The notes beneath the pieces were generated by a model, which was given only the letters and a program-made list of their open reading frames with translations, was not told the DNA's origin and did not search any database. Both the position numbers and the translations under genes were made by a program. 20,106 nt of DNA from TA-21 sp035620895 (GTDB lineage: Archaea > Thermoproteota > Nitrososphaeria > Nitrososphaerales > Nitrososphaeraceae): positions 1-20,106 of the forward strand of contig DASPFY010000049.1 of the NCBI GenBank assembly GCA_035620895.1. The letters are read 5' to 3'. Below are positions 1 through 7,060 of the stretch, one piece after another. How positions within the stretch are numbered: position 1 is the stretch's first letter; each line of letters opens with the position of its first letter.

Positions 1-660
1 ATCAGTTGGTCCTGTTCCACTTGTAACTGTGTGAGGCAAAGTATCTTTGTTAGTTACTGTTATCTTGTCGCCTTTCTTTACCGTAAGCGTAGCTGGATCA
101 TAACTTGGACTTCCTTGCACTGAAGATCCTTCGAGTATTGTTAGTGGTGTTCCAGGTGGACCTGCTGTAGCTGGGGCTTGTGCTGAAGTTGCATTTGGGG
201 CTTGTGCTGAAGTTGCATTTGGGGCTTGTGCTGCTTCGACGGTTTGTGGTTCAACAAATAGCTTTGCTTTCATAGTAGCATGTCCAAATCCGCAATATTC
301 TCTACATTGGATATTAAATTCGCCCGGTTTGTCAAATAGATTCCATACGACATTTACCCTGCCGGGAACAGCATCCATTAGGATAGTAAAATCAGGTACA
401 TTGAAATCATGAACAACGTCTTTTGAAACAAGCTCAAATTTATAGGGAACTCCTTGTTTCACGTGAAGTTCACCAGTTTCCTTTTTGCCATCTTGATGTT
501 CAAAAGTCCAGAACCATTGTTGACCTATGACCTTAATCGTTTGGGCCTCGGCTGGAACATGCTCAACTATCCTTTCAACATTCCAAGATTCCACTCCTAC
601 CCATGTGAGTAGTGATATTACAACACCGACATATACCCATTCAATTGTTGCATGACCCAT
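1..660 (-). CDS. coxB: Heme-copper oxidase subunit II, CuA domain plus second cupredoxin domain (3' end outside window)
   Basis: Takes electrons from a copper protein or cytochrome c at the CuA centre and passes them to the terminal oxidase catalytic subunit; acts on the outer face of the membrane. I translated it by hand from the ATG at 660. Residues 8-22 form one membrane helix, followed by the family signature IKVIGQQWFWTFE (42-54). All CuA ligands are present: H84, C119, E121, C123, H127 and M130 (CREYCGFGHATM). After the CuA fold comes a linker of AQAPNATS repeats (144-163) and the start of a plastocyanin-like domain (TLTVKKGDKITVTN, then PHTV with H210 as a likely type 1 copper ligand). 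The reading frame is open to base 1, so the remaining ligands lie outside. The first membrane helix usual for this family is missing and sits in the upstream gene, 2 nt away. GGTG lies about 10 nt before the ATG. Confidence 0.9.
   Translation of the reverse strand, partial: MGHATIEWVYVGVVISLLTWVGVESWNVERIVEHVPAEAQTIKVIGQQWFWTFEHQDGKKETGELHVKQGVPYKFELVSKDVVHDFNVPDFTILMDAVPGRVNVVWNLFDKPGEFNIQCREYCGFGHATMKAKLFVEPQTVEAAQAPNATSAQAPNATSAQAPATAGPPGTPLTILEGSSVQGSPSYDPATLTVKKGDKITVTNKDTLPHTVTSGTGPTD
173..233. repeat. 24-bp tandem repeat, about 2.5 copies, inside the oxidase subunit II linker
   Basis: Two identical 24-bp units (173-196 and 197-220) and 13 bp of a third. On the minus strand they encode AQAPNATS repeats joining the CuA domain to the second cupredoxin domain. 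The units are identical at DNA level, suggesting recent expansion. NAT is an N-glycosylation sequon, so the linker may be glycosylated outside the cell. Confidence 0.9.
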
Positions 661-662
661 CC

Positions 663-926
663 TTAAACACCCTCTATTTCCCTTATCTTGTTTTTCTTGT
701 GACTTTCTCTAAAGCGCCAACACACATATACTATAGTACCTTGAACTACAGCTCCAACAACAAAAGCCGCAACCATAAGTCTGTAGAATAATGCCCAAAT
801 TTCAACTCGTCTGATAACGTATTCTTCTGATTCTTGAGCAAAAACAGTATCAAATGAAGAGAGAACTATCACAACAAGAGGCGAGAACAACAAAAGTAGT
901 AGCCATATATTTGATTTTGGTGACAT
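663..926 (-). CDS. Separate N-terminal piece of oxidase subunit II: signal peptide and first membrane helix
   Basis: An 87-residue protein with a signal-peptide-like start (MSPKSN, a long Leu/Val core, cleavage likely after VFAQ) and one further helix (ALFYRLMVAAFVVGAVVQGTIVYV) ending in CWRFRESHKK. That ending matches the region after the first membrane helix of subunit II, and the next gene begins where the second helix should start, so together they make one complete subunit II. The stop is 2 nt from the next ATG, in a different frame. I chose ATG 926 because AAGGA lies 6 nt before it and a CCTTAAAT promoter element (966-973) predicts transcription from about 943; an in-frame GTG at 956 would lie upstream of that. 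Homology is judged from layout and the WRFRE-type ending, so the assignment is inference. Confidence 0.7.
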   Translation of the reverse strand: MSPKSNIWLLLLLFSPLVVIVLSSFDTVFAQESEEYVIRRVEIWALFYRLMVAAFVVGAVVQGTIVYVCWRFRESHKKNKIREIEGV

Positions 927-995
927 CAAATTTCCTTGTCCGAGGTCACTACTCACCTGTATCTAATTTAAGGTTTTTGCAAGACGTAATTGTAA

Positions 996-1619
996 TCATT
1001 CATCAATATATCTATGAAATCCCATGACATTAACCCCTGAAAGTGAAAGGATCCCATTTTCATGGTTTAGAATAGTCATTGAGGCATTACGTATATGCCA
1101 TCCATACAGACTCTCGGGAGGAAGACCCAACATTATGGATATCGCTGCTTTGATTGGATCTAAATGCGTAACAAATAACAAGTTCTTATCGGGATATTTT
1201 TTCATAGTTTCATCAAGTAAATTCTGGATTCTTTTTTTGACTGCTGAAAAGCTTTCGATACCATAGCTGTCGAGAATTGGATCATCTCCGCTATAAAATT
1301 TCAAAAAAAGATTTCCGTGCTTCTCGATAACATCGTCATAATTCATTCCCACCAGGTCTCCCAATTCAATTTCGTACAACCTTTCATCAATTTGGTATTG
1401 CAAATCATTTATTTCACAAATTATCTTGGCAGTTTCAACAGCTCTCGTTACTGGACTGACACACACTCTATCAATCTTCAGTTCTCTTAGATGTTGGCCG
1501 GTATCTTTGACCTGCTGCATTCCACATTCTGTGAGATGTGATTCTATGTGTCGCCCCACTAGAAGTCGTTTGACATTGTTGTCTGCTTCTCCATGGCGTA
1601 CAAAGACTATAAGCGGCAA
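996..1619 (-). CDS. Histidine phosphatase superfamily protein (phosphoglycerate mutase-like)
   Basis: A 207-residue phosphatase or mutase of the branch that forms a phosphohistidine intermediate. R8-H9-G10 carries the nucleophilic His; R59 (SPVTRA), the acidic LYEIELGDL stretch (81-89) and H152 (FVTHLD) complete the expected active site. The cofactor-dependent mutases are longer, and this size with the LGDLVG-type loop fits GpmB/CobC-like phosphatases; the substrate cannot be read from sequence. The start is TTG at 1619, placing the RHG motif at the usual distance from the N-terminus. A TTTAAG promoter element on the minus strand (1645-1653) predicts a start of transcription about 3 nt upstream, so the mRNA is probably almost leaderless. 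It is divergent from the F420 reductase gene. Confidence 0.85.
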   Translation of the reverse strand: MPLIVFVRHGEADNNVKRLLVGRHIESHLTECGMQQVKDTGQHLRELKIDRVCVSPVTRAVETAKIICEINDLQYQIDERLYEIELGDLVGMNYDDVIEKHGNLFLKFYSGDDPILDSYGIESFSAVKKRIQNLLDETMKKYPDKNLLFVTHLDPIKAAISIMLGLPPESLYGWHIRNASMTILNHENGILSLSGVNVMGFHRYIDE

Positions 1620-1788
1620 AACAACTCAAATAAAATAAATCAAGTCTTAAATTTGTTTTTCCGTCGTTCATTTCACAGATTCCAACAATTTTAATCATTT
1701 ACATTTTACTTTTTAGTTTTCAGTCCAAACTTGCAGTCTAGATTATAACCTTAATTAGGACCTTCCGACACTTTATGACATATAAATA

Positions 1789-2460
1789 ATGAAGATTTCA
1801 ATAATTGGCGGCACCGGTGGAATGGGAGAAGGATTTGCTCTCAGATGGGTTGTAAATCATGATATTATCATAGGATCTCGCGATGCAGAAAAAGCAATAA
1901 GATCAGCAGAACAGTATATGAATACAGCAGTTTCATCTTATGGAAATAGCATGAGAGGAACTATCAAAGGTGCTGATTACATTTCTTCTGCAATAGATAC
2001 AGATATCTTGATACTGTCTATCCCGTATGAATCAATAAAATTAACTTGTGATTCTATTTCAAATAACATAAGAAATGAATGCATAATAGTTTCTCCAATT
2101 GTTCCTATGGAAAGAAACGATGCGGGTTTTACTTATATCCCATTTGAAAAAAGTATGAAATCTGCAGCACACATTTTGGCAGAAAATCTTCCAGGCAAGA
2201 AAGTTGTTTCTGCATTCCATACAATATCTGAGGTGAAATTAAAGAATATTAATGAAAGCCTTGATTCTGATACATTTGTTTGTGGTGACGATCAGGATGC
2301 CATTACAAAACTAAATCAATTGATAGGAGAAATAAAGGGCCTCAGACCCCTATATCTTGGATCATTGTCTATCAGCTATCAGGCAGAGGTACTGACTCCT
2401 ATGTTACTGAACGCATCCAAAAAGAACAAGATCAAACACCCTGGAATAAAGCTTACTTGA
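1789..2460 (+). CDS. npdG: Coenzyme F420H2:NADP+ oxidoreductase (F420-dependent NADP reductase)
   Basis: Transfers hydride between reduced F420 and NADP+ in the cytoplasm, linking the F420 pool to NADPH. The 223-residue protein opens with the family's dinucleotide motif GGTGGMGEG (7-15) and has GSRDAEKA (29-36), whose Ser/Arg bind the 2'-phosphate of NADP. The central stretch LILSIPYE and a substrate-side HTISEVKL region match F420 reductases. Length is normal. A CCTTAATTAG element at 1749-1758 lies about 26 nt before a predicted transcription start near 1780, giving a leader of about 9 nt. Its TGA overlaps the TTG start of the next gene, so the two are probably one transcript. Confidence 0.88.
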   Translation: MKISIIGGTGGMGEGFALRWVVNHDIIIGSRDAEKAIRSAEQYMNTAVSSYGNSMRGTIKGADYISSAIDTDILILSIPYESIKLTCDSISNNIRNECIIVSPIVPMERNDAGFTYIPFEKSMKSAAHILAENLPGKKVVSAFHTISEVKLKNINESLDSDTFVCGDDQDAITKLNQLIGEIKGLRPLYLGSLSISYQAEVLTPMLLNASKKNKIKHPGIKLT

Positions 2461-2750
2461 ATCCCTTTCCAAAAAGAAATGTCAATGGTAAGCAGGCCAA
2501 AAATTGGATGTACGGTATGGGAATACTTTTTATTGTAATGGCTACAGTTATTGCATTGAGGAACTTTTATCTTTATTCAACACATTTGTCTGTTGGTTTC
2601 TATCTTGATAATTATACGAACAATTCAATGACAAATGAGAAATTTGTGATAGCAATGCTGATTGGTGGTGGTATATTACTATATTGGGGTAAATTTAGAA
2701 ATATGAGGAATCTGGATAATTTGGATAATGATACAAAAAATTTTAATTAA
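2457..2750 (+). CDS. Small two-helix membrane protein, unknown function
   Basis: A 97-residue protein with two predicted membrane helices (WMYGMGILFIVMATVIAL near 17-34 and FVIAMLIGGGILLYW near 63-77), a polar loop between them and a charged tail rich in Asn and Asp. The listed start is a TTG overlapping the TGA of npdG, which implies translational coupling; an ATG at codon 17 just before the first helix is an alternative. I do not recognise a family. The npdG overlap is the only hint of a role and does not show a shared pathway. Confidence 0.6.
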   Translation: MNPFPKRNVNGKQAKNWMYGMGILFIVMATVIALRNFYLYSTHLSVGFYLDNYTNNSMTNEKFVIAMLIGGGILLYWGKFRNMRNLDNLDNDTKNFN

Positions 2751-2789
2751 GCTTATCAGTTTGAGTGAAAGAAGCACTTAATTTCAATT

Positions 2790-3968
2790 TCAGTTACTAC
2801 CATTGACAAAATCACTTAGCTTGTCCATTGCTTCTTCAAGCACTTGCTCCTTTGGAAGATAAACGATTCTAAAATGACCCCTTCCCAATTCCCCGAAACC
2901 AGAACCGTGCACCGTCAGAATACCGGTTTTGTTTAGTAGGTCAAGAACGAAATCTTTGTCATCTTTCCAATGGTTATGTAGAATCTTTGGAAATGTATAG
3001 AATGCACCGTTTGGCAACTTACAGGAGATACCATCTATTTCGTTCAGGCGCTTCACTACTAAATCTCTTCTTTTCTTTAATTTAGTTACAGTTTCAGCGA
3101 TATATTCCTGCGGTCCTCGCAGGGCTGCTACTGCAGCCTTTTGTACTGGAAGATTAGTAGCAATACGAACTCTAGCCAGTTTTGGAATATTGTTTCTAAT
3201 ATTTTCTAATTTTTGACAATCGCTATTCATACAGATATATCCACAGCGCCAACCTGTCATGAGATAAACTTTTGAGAAACCATTAAGTAATATCACCGGT
3301 GCATCTTTTGCCACTTTACCAATGCCGGTAAACTCCCGATCAAATATTAGTTTATCATAGATTTCATCGCATAGAATGTACATATCATGCTCGGCAGCTA
3401 CATCAATTAACTGTTTAAGGTTCTTGCTGTTAAATACCTCACCGGTAGGATTATTCGGATTTATTATGCAAAGAGCTCTTGCTTTTGGTGTAATTTTTGA
3501 CTTGATATCATCAAGATCAGGCGCCCCTTCTTCTGTAATTCTAAATTCAATTGGTTTGCCTCCATAAAATTTTACATATGAGGCATAAGGCGGATAATAT
3601 GGTCCAGGCATTAAAATCTCTGAATTTGGTTCCACTATAGAGGCAGCTACCATATCTAGTCCTTCAGAAATACCATTAGTGACAAGAACGTCTTCAACAT
3701 TAACAGAGAGTCCCTTTTGCGATTCTTTGTCTACTATTGCCTCCCTTAATTCTAAGATCCCTTCTGAATCTGCATAATAATTGAGATTGCTTGAAACTGC
3801 ATCTAATAATGCTCTCTTTATGTGATCTGGAGTTGGAAAATCATACTTTACTGGATCACCAATATTCAAGTAGATTATTTTTTTACCGGCCTTTTCATAT
3901 TGTCTTGCATGTAAAGTTATATCTCTTATAGCATATTCTACATTGGATATTCTCTTCGATATCTTCAA
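2790..3968 (-). CDS. Class I PLP-dependent aminotransferase (alanine/aspartate type)
   Basis: Transfers amino groups between an amino acid and a 2-oxoacid using pyridoxal phosphate. The 392-residue protein is full length for the family. Visible landmarks are the N-terminal GDP (37-39), the cofactor-contacting NPNNPTG (170-176), DEIYD (201-205) and the Schiff-base lysine K233 in FSKVYLMTGWRCGY. The start MKISKRISNVEYAIRDI resembles archaeal AlaA/AspC-like enzymes, in which alanine or aspartate is the usual donor; I cannot separate these by eye. The start is TTG 3968; a TTTATTATC element on the minus strand (3997-4007) predicts a leader of about 8 nt. Convergent with the membrane-protein gene at 2457-2750. 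Confidence 0.88.
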   Translation of the reverse strand: MKISKRISNVEYAIRDITLHARQYEKAGKKIIYLNIGDPVKYDFPTPDHIKRALLDAVSSNLNYYADSEGILELREAIVDKESQKGLSVNVEDVLVTNGISEGLDMVAASIVEPNSEILMPGPYYPPYASYVKFYGGKPIEFRITEEGAPDLDDIKSKITPKARALCIINPNNPTGEVFNSKNLKQLIDVAAEHDMYILCDEIYDKLIFDREFTGIGKVAKDAPVILLNGFSKVYLMTGWRCGYICMNSDCQKLENIRNNIPKLARVRIATNLPVQKAAVAALRGPQEYIAETVTKLKKRRDLVVKRLNEIDGISCKLPNGAFYTFPKILHNHWKDDKDFVLDLLNKTGILTVHGSGFGELGRGHFRIVYLPKEQVLEEAMDKLSDFVNGSN

Positions 3969-4105
3969 TTAATTACAATTACTGAGAAATATTTGAGATA
4001 ATAAATTGATTGTTATTATTTGATTTTCTGGCTCATTTCTATTCTCAAATATAGATTAGTTCAATTGATATAGAACTTGGAATTAATTTTAAAGTTAGAA
4101 ACAAA

Positions 4106-4180
4106 GGGTCCGTAGCGTAGCCAGGATATCGCGGTGGTCTTCGGAACCACAGATCGAGGGATCGAAGCCCTCCGGGCCCG
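4106..4180 (+). tRNA. tRNA-Arg (anticodon TCG)
   Basis: Folded by hand. Acceptor arms GGGTCCG (4106-4112) and CGGGCCC (4173-4179) pair with one G-U; discriminator G4180. Anticodon stem GTGGT/ACCAC (4134-4138/4146-4150) holds the loop CTTCGGA, giving anticodon TCG, which reads CGA. T stem GAGGG/CCCTC (4156-4160/4168-4172) has the loop ATCGAAG, with A instead of the usual T at position 54. No intron, no encoded CCA. A TTAATTTTAAAG element just upstream may be its promoter. Confidence 0.93.
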
Positions 4181-4291
4181 TTAAAGTAAGATATTTCTTA
4201 AAGTGAGATATCTCTGGAAGGTTTGCAATTAAAAATTATCTACTGTTTTACAGTCCAATAATTGAATGAATCAGCGGGAACACAAGTATGG

Positions 4292-4987
4292 TTATCTAAT
4301 TGAAAAAGTGGTTTCAGCGGTATTAATATCTGAATTCACAGAAGCAGTATAATTTCCTGAAGGTGCCTGAGTTCCATCAATACCCATTTGATCCCACCTG
4401 AGGGATTTTGAATCACCTGGACCAAGAATTGTAATTACCTGCGAAGATAGAATTGGATACAACTCATTAGTTGCCAGATTTCTTATGGTGAGCCCCAATG
4501 CAGAATTTGGAAATGTTAGTTGTTCTGAGCCATTATTGGCTATCGAGATACTAACTATTTCTCCTGGATTGTAAGTCGATTTATCAGTTGTAATACTTAT
4601 TGTGTCCTGGATTGAATTCTTGATTTCACCATTAAGCAAAGTACCATTAGCTAGATTGGTTTCATTTTGGGAACGGTTTGAATTATTTGTTATTGAATTA
4701 GCTATTGAATTTTGTTCGTTATATGTATTTCCAGCACTTGGAGCGTTCTGGGTCATATTATGAGCATCCGTCTGATTTTCCTTCTGTTTATCACATTCAG
4801 ATTCAAGTGGACATATTTGTCCGCCTTCAGACAAAGCATTGCCAATCTCCTTAAGATCATATGCAAAGATGTGGAATCCATTGATTAGTTGAGCGGCTAA
4901 CAGTACTACCAACAACATAAAATAAATAGAATGCAAAACAGGAACGTTTCCCGAAATCCTCGCTTTTCTACTTTTGTGCTGGCTCAT
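4292..4987 (-). CDS. Membrane-anchored protein with a C-terminal BsuPI-like beta-sandwich
   Basis: A protein of 231 residues. A basic N-terminus (KSRKAR) leads into one hydrophobic helix (about 18-38), making it an N-terminally anchored or signal-bearing protein. A linker of about 90 residues, rich in Asn, Ser and Gln and with several N-glycosylation sequons, follows. The last 100 residues look like an intracellular-proteinase-inhibitor (BsuPI) type domain: DKSTYNPGEIVSISI near its start, then LGPGDSKSLRWDQ and GNYTASV before the final strand. In this family such domains are extracellular binding or structural modules; protease inhibition has not been shown for archaeal members. ATG 4987 is used rather than the TTG one codon earlier. 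Confidence 0.65.
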   Translation of the reverse strand: MSQHKSRKARISGNVPVLHSIYFMLLVVLLAAQLINGFHIFAYDLKEIGNALSEGGQICPLESECDKQKENQTDAHNMTQNAPSAGNTYNEQNSIANSITNNSNRSQNETNLANGTLLNGEIKNSIQDTISITTDKSTYNPGEIVSISIANNGSEQLTFPNSALGLTIRNLATNELYPILSSQVITILGPGDSKSLRWDQMGIDGTQAPSGNYTASVNSDINTAETTFSIR

Positions 4988-5081
4988 CAAAATGTATTAT
5001 GCATCACTTTTAATTAATTGTTGCCTTCCGATTGTGTTTTGTCTGTTTTCTAACTATTGCTTGTTTTGTTTGTATGAATTC

Positions 5082-5088
5082 TATAAAG
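5082..5088 (+). promoter_or_regulatory. TATA element of the dodecin gene
   Basis: TATAAAG at 5082-5088 predicts transcription from about 5111. That lies between two in-frame ATGs (5100 and 5121), so only the second can be translated from this promoter. This decides the dodecin start. Confidence 0.55.
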
Positions 5089-5120
5089 CCTTATAACAAA
5101 TGCAGTGCATTATCTTCGTT

Positions 5121-5333
5121 ATGACTCATCATGTTGCAAAGATAATCGAAATAATAGGTACTTCGGACAAGGGATGGGAAGATGCAGCTCAAGTTGCAGT
5201 AGATGAAGCAAAGAAGACACTACATGGGATACATGGTATAGAAGTTGTTGATATGACTGCTAATATAGATCCCACCTCAGGAAAAATAACAAAATATCGA
5301 ACCTGTATTAAGATATCCTTTGCCGTAGACTAG
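5121..5333 (+). CDS. Dodecin family flavin-binding protein
   Basis: Dodecins form hollow dodecamers that store or buffer flavins in the cytoplasm. From ATG 5121 the protein has 70 residues, the usual length, with the family layout: a strand (HVAKIIEIIGTS), one helix (DAAQVAVDEAKKTL), then two long strands ending KISFAVD. The EVVD after the helix aligns with the same EVVD in halobacterial dodecin, but the Trp that stacks on the flavin there appears to be Gly39 here (IHGIEVVD). Flavin binding may therefore be weak, or another small molecule may be held. Stands alone. Confidence 0.85.
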   Translation: MTHHVAKIIEIIGTSDKGWEDAAQVAVDEAKKTLHGIHGIEVVDMTANIDPTSGKITKYRTCIKISFAVD

Positions 5334-5463
5334 TTGTTCATCCCACAACTCGTCTCATCTTACGAACATGCTAACGTGGTTCATTCAAAATAAGAGACGG
5401 TCCGCCTAGGCACCAACCCTAAATTCTTAAATCACCATTTGGTTCTATTGGTTAGAATTAGAA

Positions 5464-5583
5464 ATGGAAAATAACAATTATGAAGATGAACCTGTCATGT
5501 GCAGTAAATGTAATAAACCATTTGAAAATGAATCTGAATATTTACAGCATTATAATGAAAAACACAAACCTGAAAATAATTGA
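5464..5583 (+). CDS. 39-residue single C2H2 zinc-finger protein
   Basis: Found by reading the sequence directly. ATG 5464 to TGA 5583 encodes 39 residues. The core is one canonical C2H2 finger with spacing C-x2-C-x12-H-x4-H (CSKC ... HYNEKH), including the conserved Phe and Leu of the hydrophobic core (KPFENESEYLQH). An acidic N-terminus precedes it. Small one-finger proteins of this kind are common in archaea and are thought to bind DNA or protein partners. A TTCTTAAAT element at 5426-5434 predicts a very short leader, and a T-run follows at 5646, so this is a complete transcription unit. Confidence 0.78.
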   Translation: MENNNYEDEPVMCSKCNKPFENESEYLQHYNEKHKPENN

Positions 5584-5645
5584 GAGGTTTGTTATATGCG
5601 CCCTGTTCTAATGCATTGCCTGTAAACTTTTCTTGTATATCTTGA

Positions 5646-5651
5646 TTTTTT
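5646..5651 (+). terminator. Oligo-T terminator after the zinc-finger gene
   Basis: A six-T run within TTGATTTTTTCTG on the plus strand, about 60 nt past the stop codon. Archaeal RNA polymerase stops at such runs without a hairpin. Confidence 0.4.
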
Positions 5652-5662
5652 CTGATTAATCG

Positions 5663-5675
5663 TAAAAATAAAAAT
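5663..5675 (-). terminator. Oligo-T terminator after radA
   Basis: On the minus strand TTTTTATTTTTAC begins 5 nt past the radA stop, a typical archaeal T-rich stop signal. It faces the plus-strand T-run at 5646, so the two convergent units are insulated. Confidence 0.55.
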
Positions 5676-5679
5676 TGAA

Positions 5680-6873
5680 TTATTCTTTTTTAGATTTTTT
5701 GCCCTCATCTATGTTATCTGTTCCTTTTTCATTGATGGTAAACCTTACTTCACTATATGGATGATACGGAGAGTCAATCATTTTTGCTATCCTGTTTTCA
5801 CCAGATTTTCTTAAATATACTCTATAAGTTGAAGCATGGCCAATTACATTTCCACCAGTGGGTTTTGTCGGATCACCAAAGAATGTATCTGGAGCAGACT
5901 GCACTTGGTTTGTAACTATTATTGCAATATTATAAATTTCTGAAATTCTAAGAAGCTTGTGCATAATAGAATTAAGTCTTTGTTGCCTATCAGCAAGCGT
6001 TCCCCTACCAGAGAATTCTGCTCGGTGTAATGAAATTATACTATCCACGATTACTAGTTTTGCTTTGTAATCATCAATATATTTTCCAAGATTTTTAACT
6101 ATTAATTCTAAATGCGCGCTATTGTAGACTTTGCACACGGCTACATTTTGCAGTGCATTTACCGGATCTATGTTTCTACTACTAGATATTTGCTCCAGTC
6201 TTTCAGGTCTAAATGTTCCTTCAGTATCAATATAAATAACACCACTGTTTAATCCACCTGATTCTATTGCCTGCCCTGCAGTAATACACATGGTATGACA
6301 TATCTGTGATTTGCCCGAACCAAATTCGCCATAAAGTTCAGTAACTGCCTGCGTTTCTACGCCTCCCAAGAATAGATCATTAAGCATACTTGAACCAGTA
6401 GAACATCGTAACAACGATCTTCTTTTCTTAAGCGCCGTATCAGCAGTGATGAATTCTTTATCAAGAACATCTGATTCTCTTAAGAGTTTTTGTGCTGCCA
6501 TTATGAATGAAGCTGCACTTTCTTTTGATGCATTAATATCTACGGCTAGATCTTCAACTCCAGCCACAGCAAGATCCATAACTGAGAAAATTCCTGCTTC
6601 TCTAAGTTTTTTAGCAGTTGTAGGACCTATCCCTTCAATGTCTTGAATTTCAAGAGCAGTAAGATCATTAATAGGAGATTGTTCTGATAATGTAGTTAAC
6701 GACGTTTCAGTATTGATAACGGTATTATCATTATCTTCTTTTTCTAACTGGTCATGTTTATCTACAATATCTTCAGCATAATTATCAGAAATATTTTCAG
6801 ATTCGTCTTTCTTTTCTTCCTGTATGTGAGAATTTGAATAAGTTGATTTTTTATTTCTCATTCTATAAATCAT
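5680..6873 (-). CDS. radA: Archaeal recombinase RadA
   Basis: Forms ATP-dependent filaments on single-stranded DNA and drives strand exchange in recombinational repair. Domains in order: an acidic tail (1-70); helix-hairpin-helix domain (about 73-135, IEGIGPTTAKKLREAG); polymerisation motif FITA (141-144); ATPase core with Walker A GEFGSGKS (182-189), Walker B LVIVDS (273-278), ADRQQRLN, and the DNA-binding L2 region ending GGNVIGHASTYRVYLRKS. All key residues are intact. At 397 residues it is longer than typical RadA because of the acidic tail. ATG 6873 is listed, but a CCTTAAAT element on the minus strand near 6886-6894 predicts transcription from about 6864, favouring the ATG at 6861, four codons in. 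Divergent from bax1. Confidence 0.95.
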   Translation of the reverse strand: MIYRMRNKKSTYSNSHIQEEKKDESENISDNYAEDIVDKHDQLEKEDNDNTVINTETSLTTLSEQSPINDLTALEIQDIEGIGPTTAKKLREAGIFSVMDLAVAGVEDLAVDINASKESAASFIMAAQKLLRESDVLDKEFITADTALKKRRSLLRCSTGSSMLNDLFLGGVETQAVTELYGEFGSGKSQICHTMCITAGQAIESGGLNSGVIYIDTEGTFRPERLEQISSSRNIDPVNALQNVAVCKVYNSAHLELIVKNLGKYIDDYKAKLVIVDSIISLHRAEFSGRGTLADRQQRLNSIMHKLLRISEIYNIAIIVTNQVQSAPDTFFGDPTKPTGGNVIGHASTYRVYLRKSGENRIAKMIDSPYHPYSEVRFTINEKGTDNIDEGKKSKKE

Positions 6874-6908
6874 GTAGGCCTATTGCATTTAAGGCTTGAG
6901 ACACTGAA

Positions 6909-6923
6909 AGGAGGGTGGGTGGG
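6909..6923 (+). promoter_or_regulatory. G-run tract between divergent radA and bax1
   Basis: The plus strand reads GGAGGGTGGGTGGG: three GGG runs with 1-nt spacers preceded by GG, a potential two- or three-layer G-quadruplex. It lies just upstream of the predicted radA promoter and stands out in an AT-rich intergenic stretch. A regulatory role is inference. Confidence 0.35.
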
Positions 6924-7060
6924 TCATTACAAATTCATAGCCTAGAATTTCAATCTAATTTCACTTACATCAATAATTAAAGTTCAGACATGATAGAATA
7001 AGAATTATTTAGGTAGGGATGATCAAGATCAAGTATCACCACATGGGGTAATAATTGTAA

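Noticed and set aside
173..233. Tandem 24-bp repeat considered as a CRISPR or satellite array
   Set aside because: Units abut with no spacers and are in frame within a protein linker.
5334..5463. Intergenic stretch after dodecin checked for a small RNA or riboswitch
   Set aside because: No stable stem set or known flavin-riboswitch sequence is visible; only a promoter element for the zinc-finger gene.
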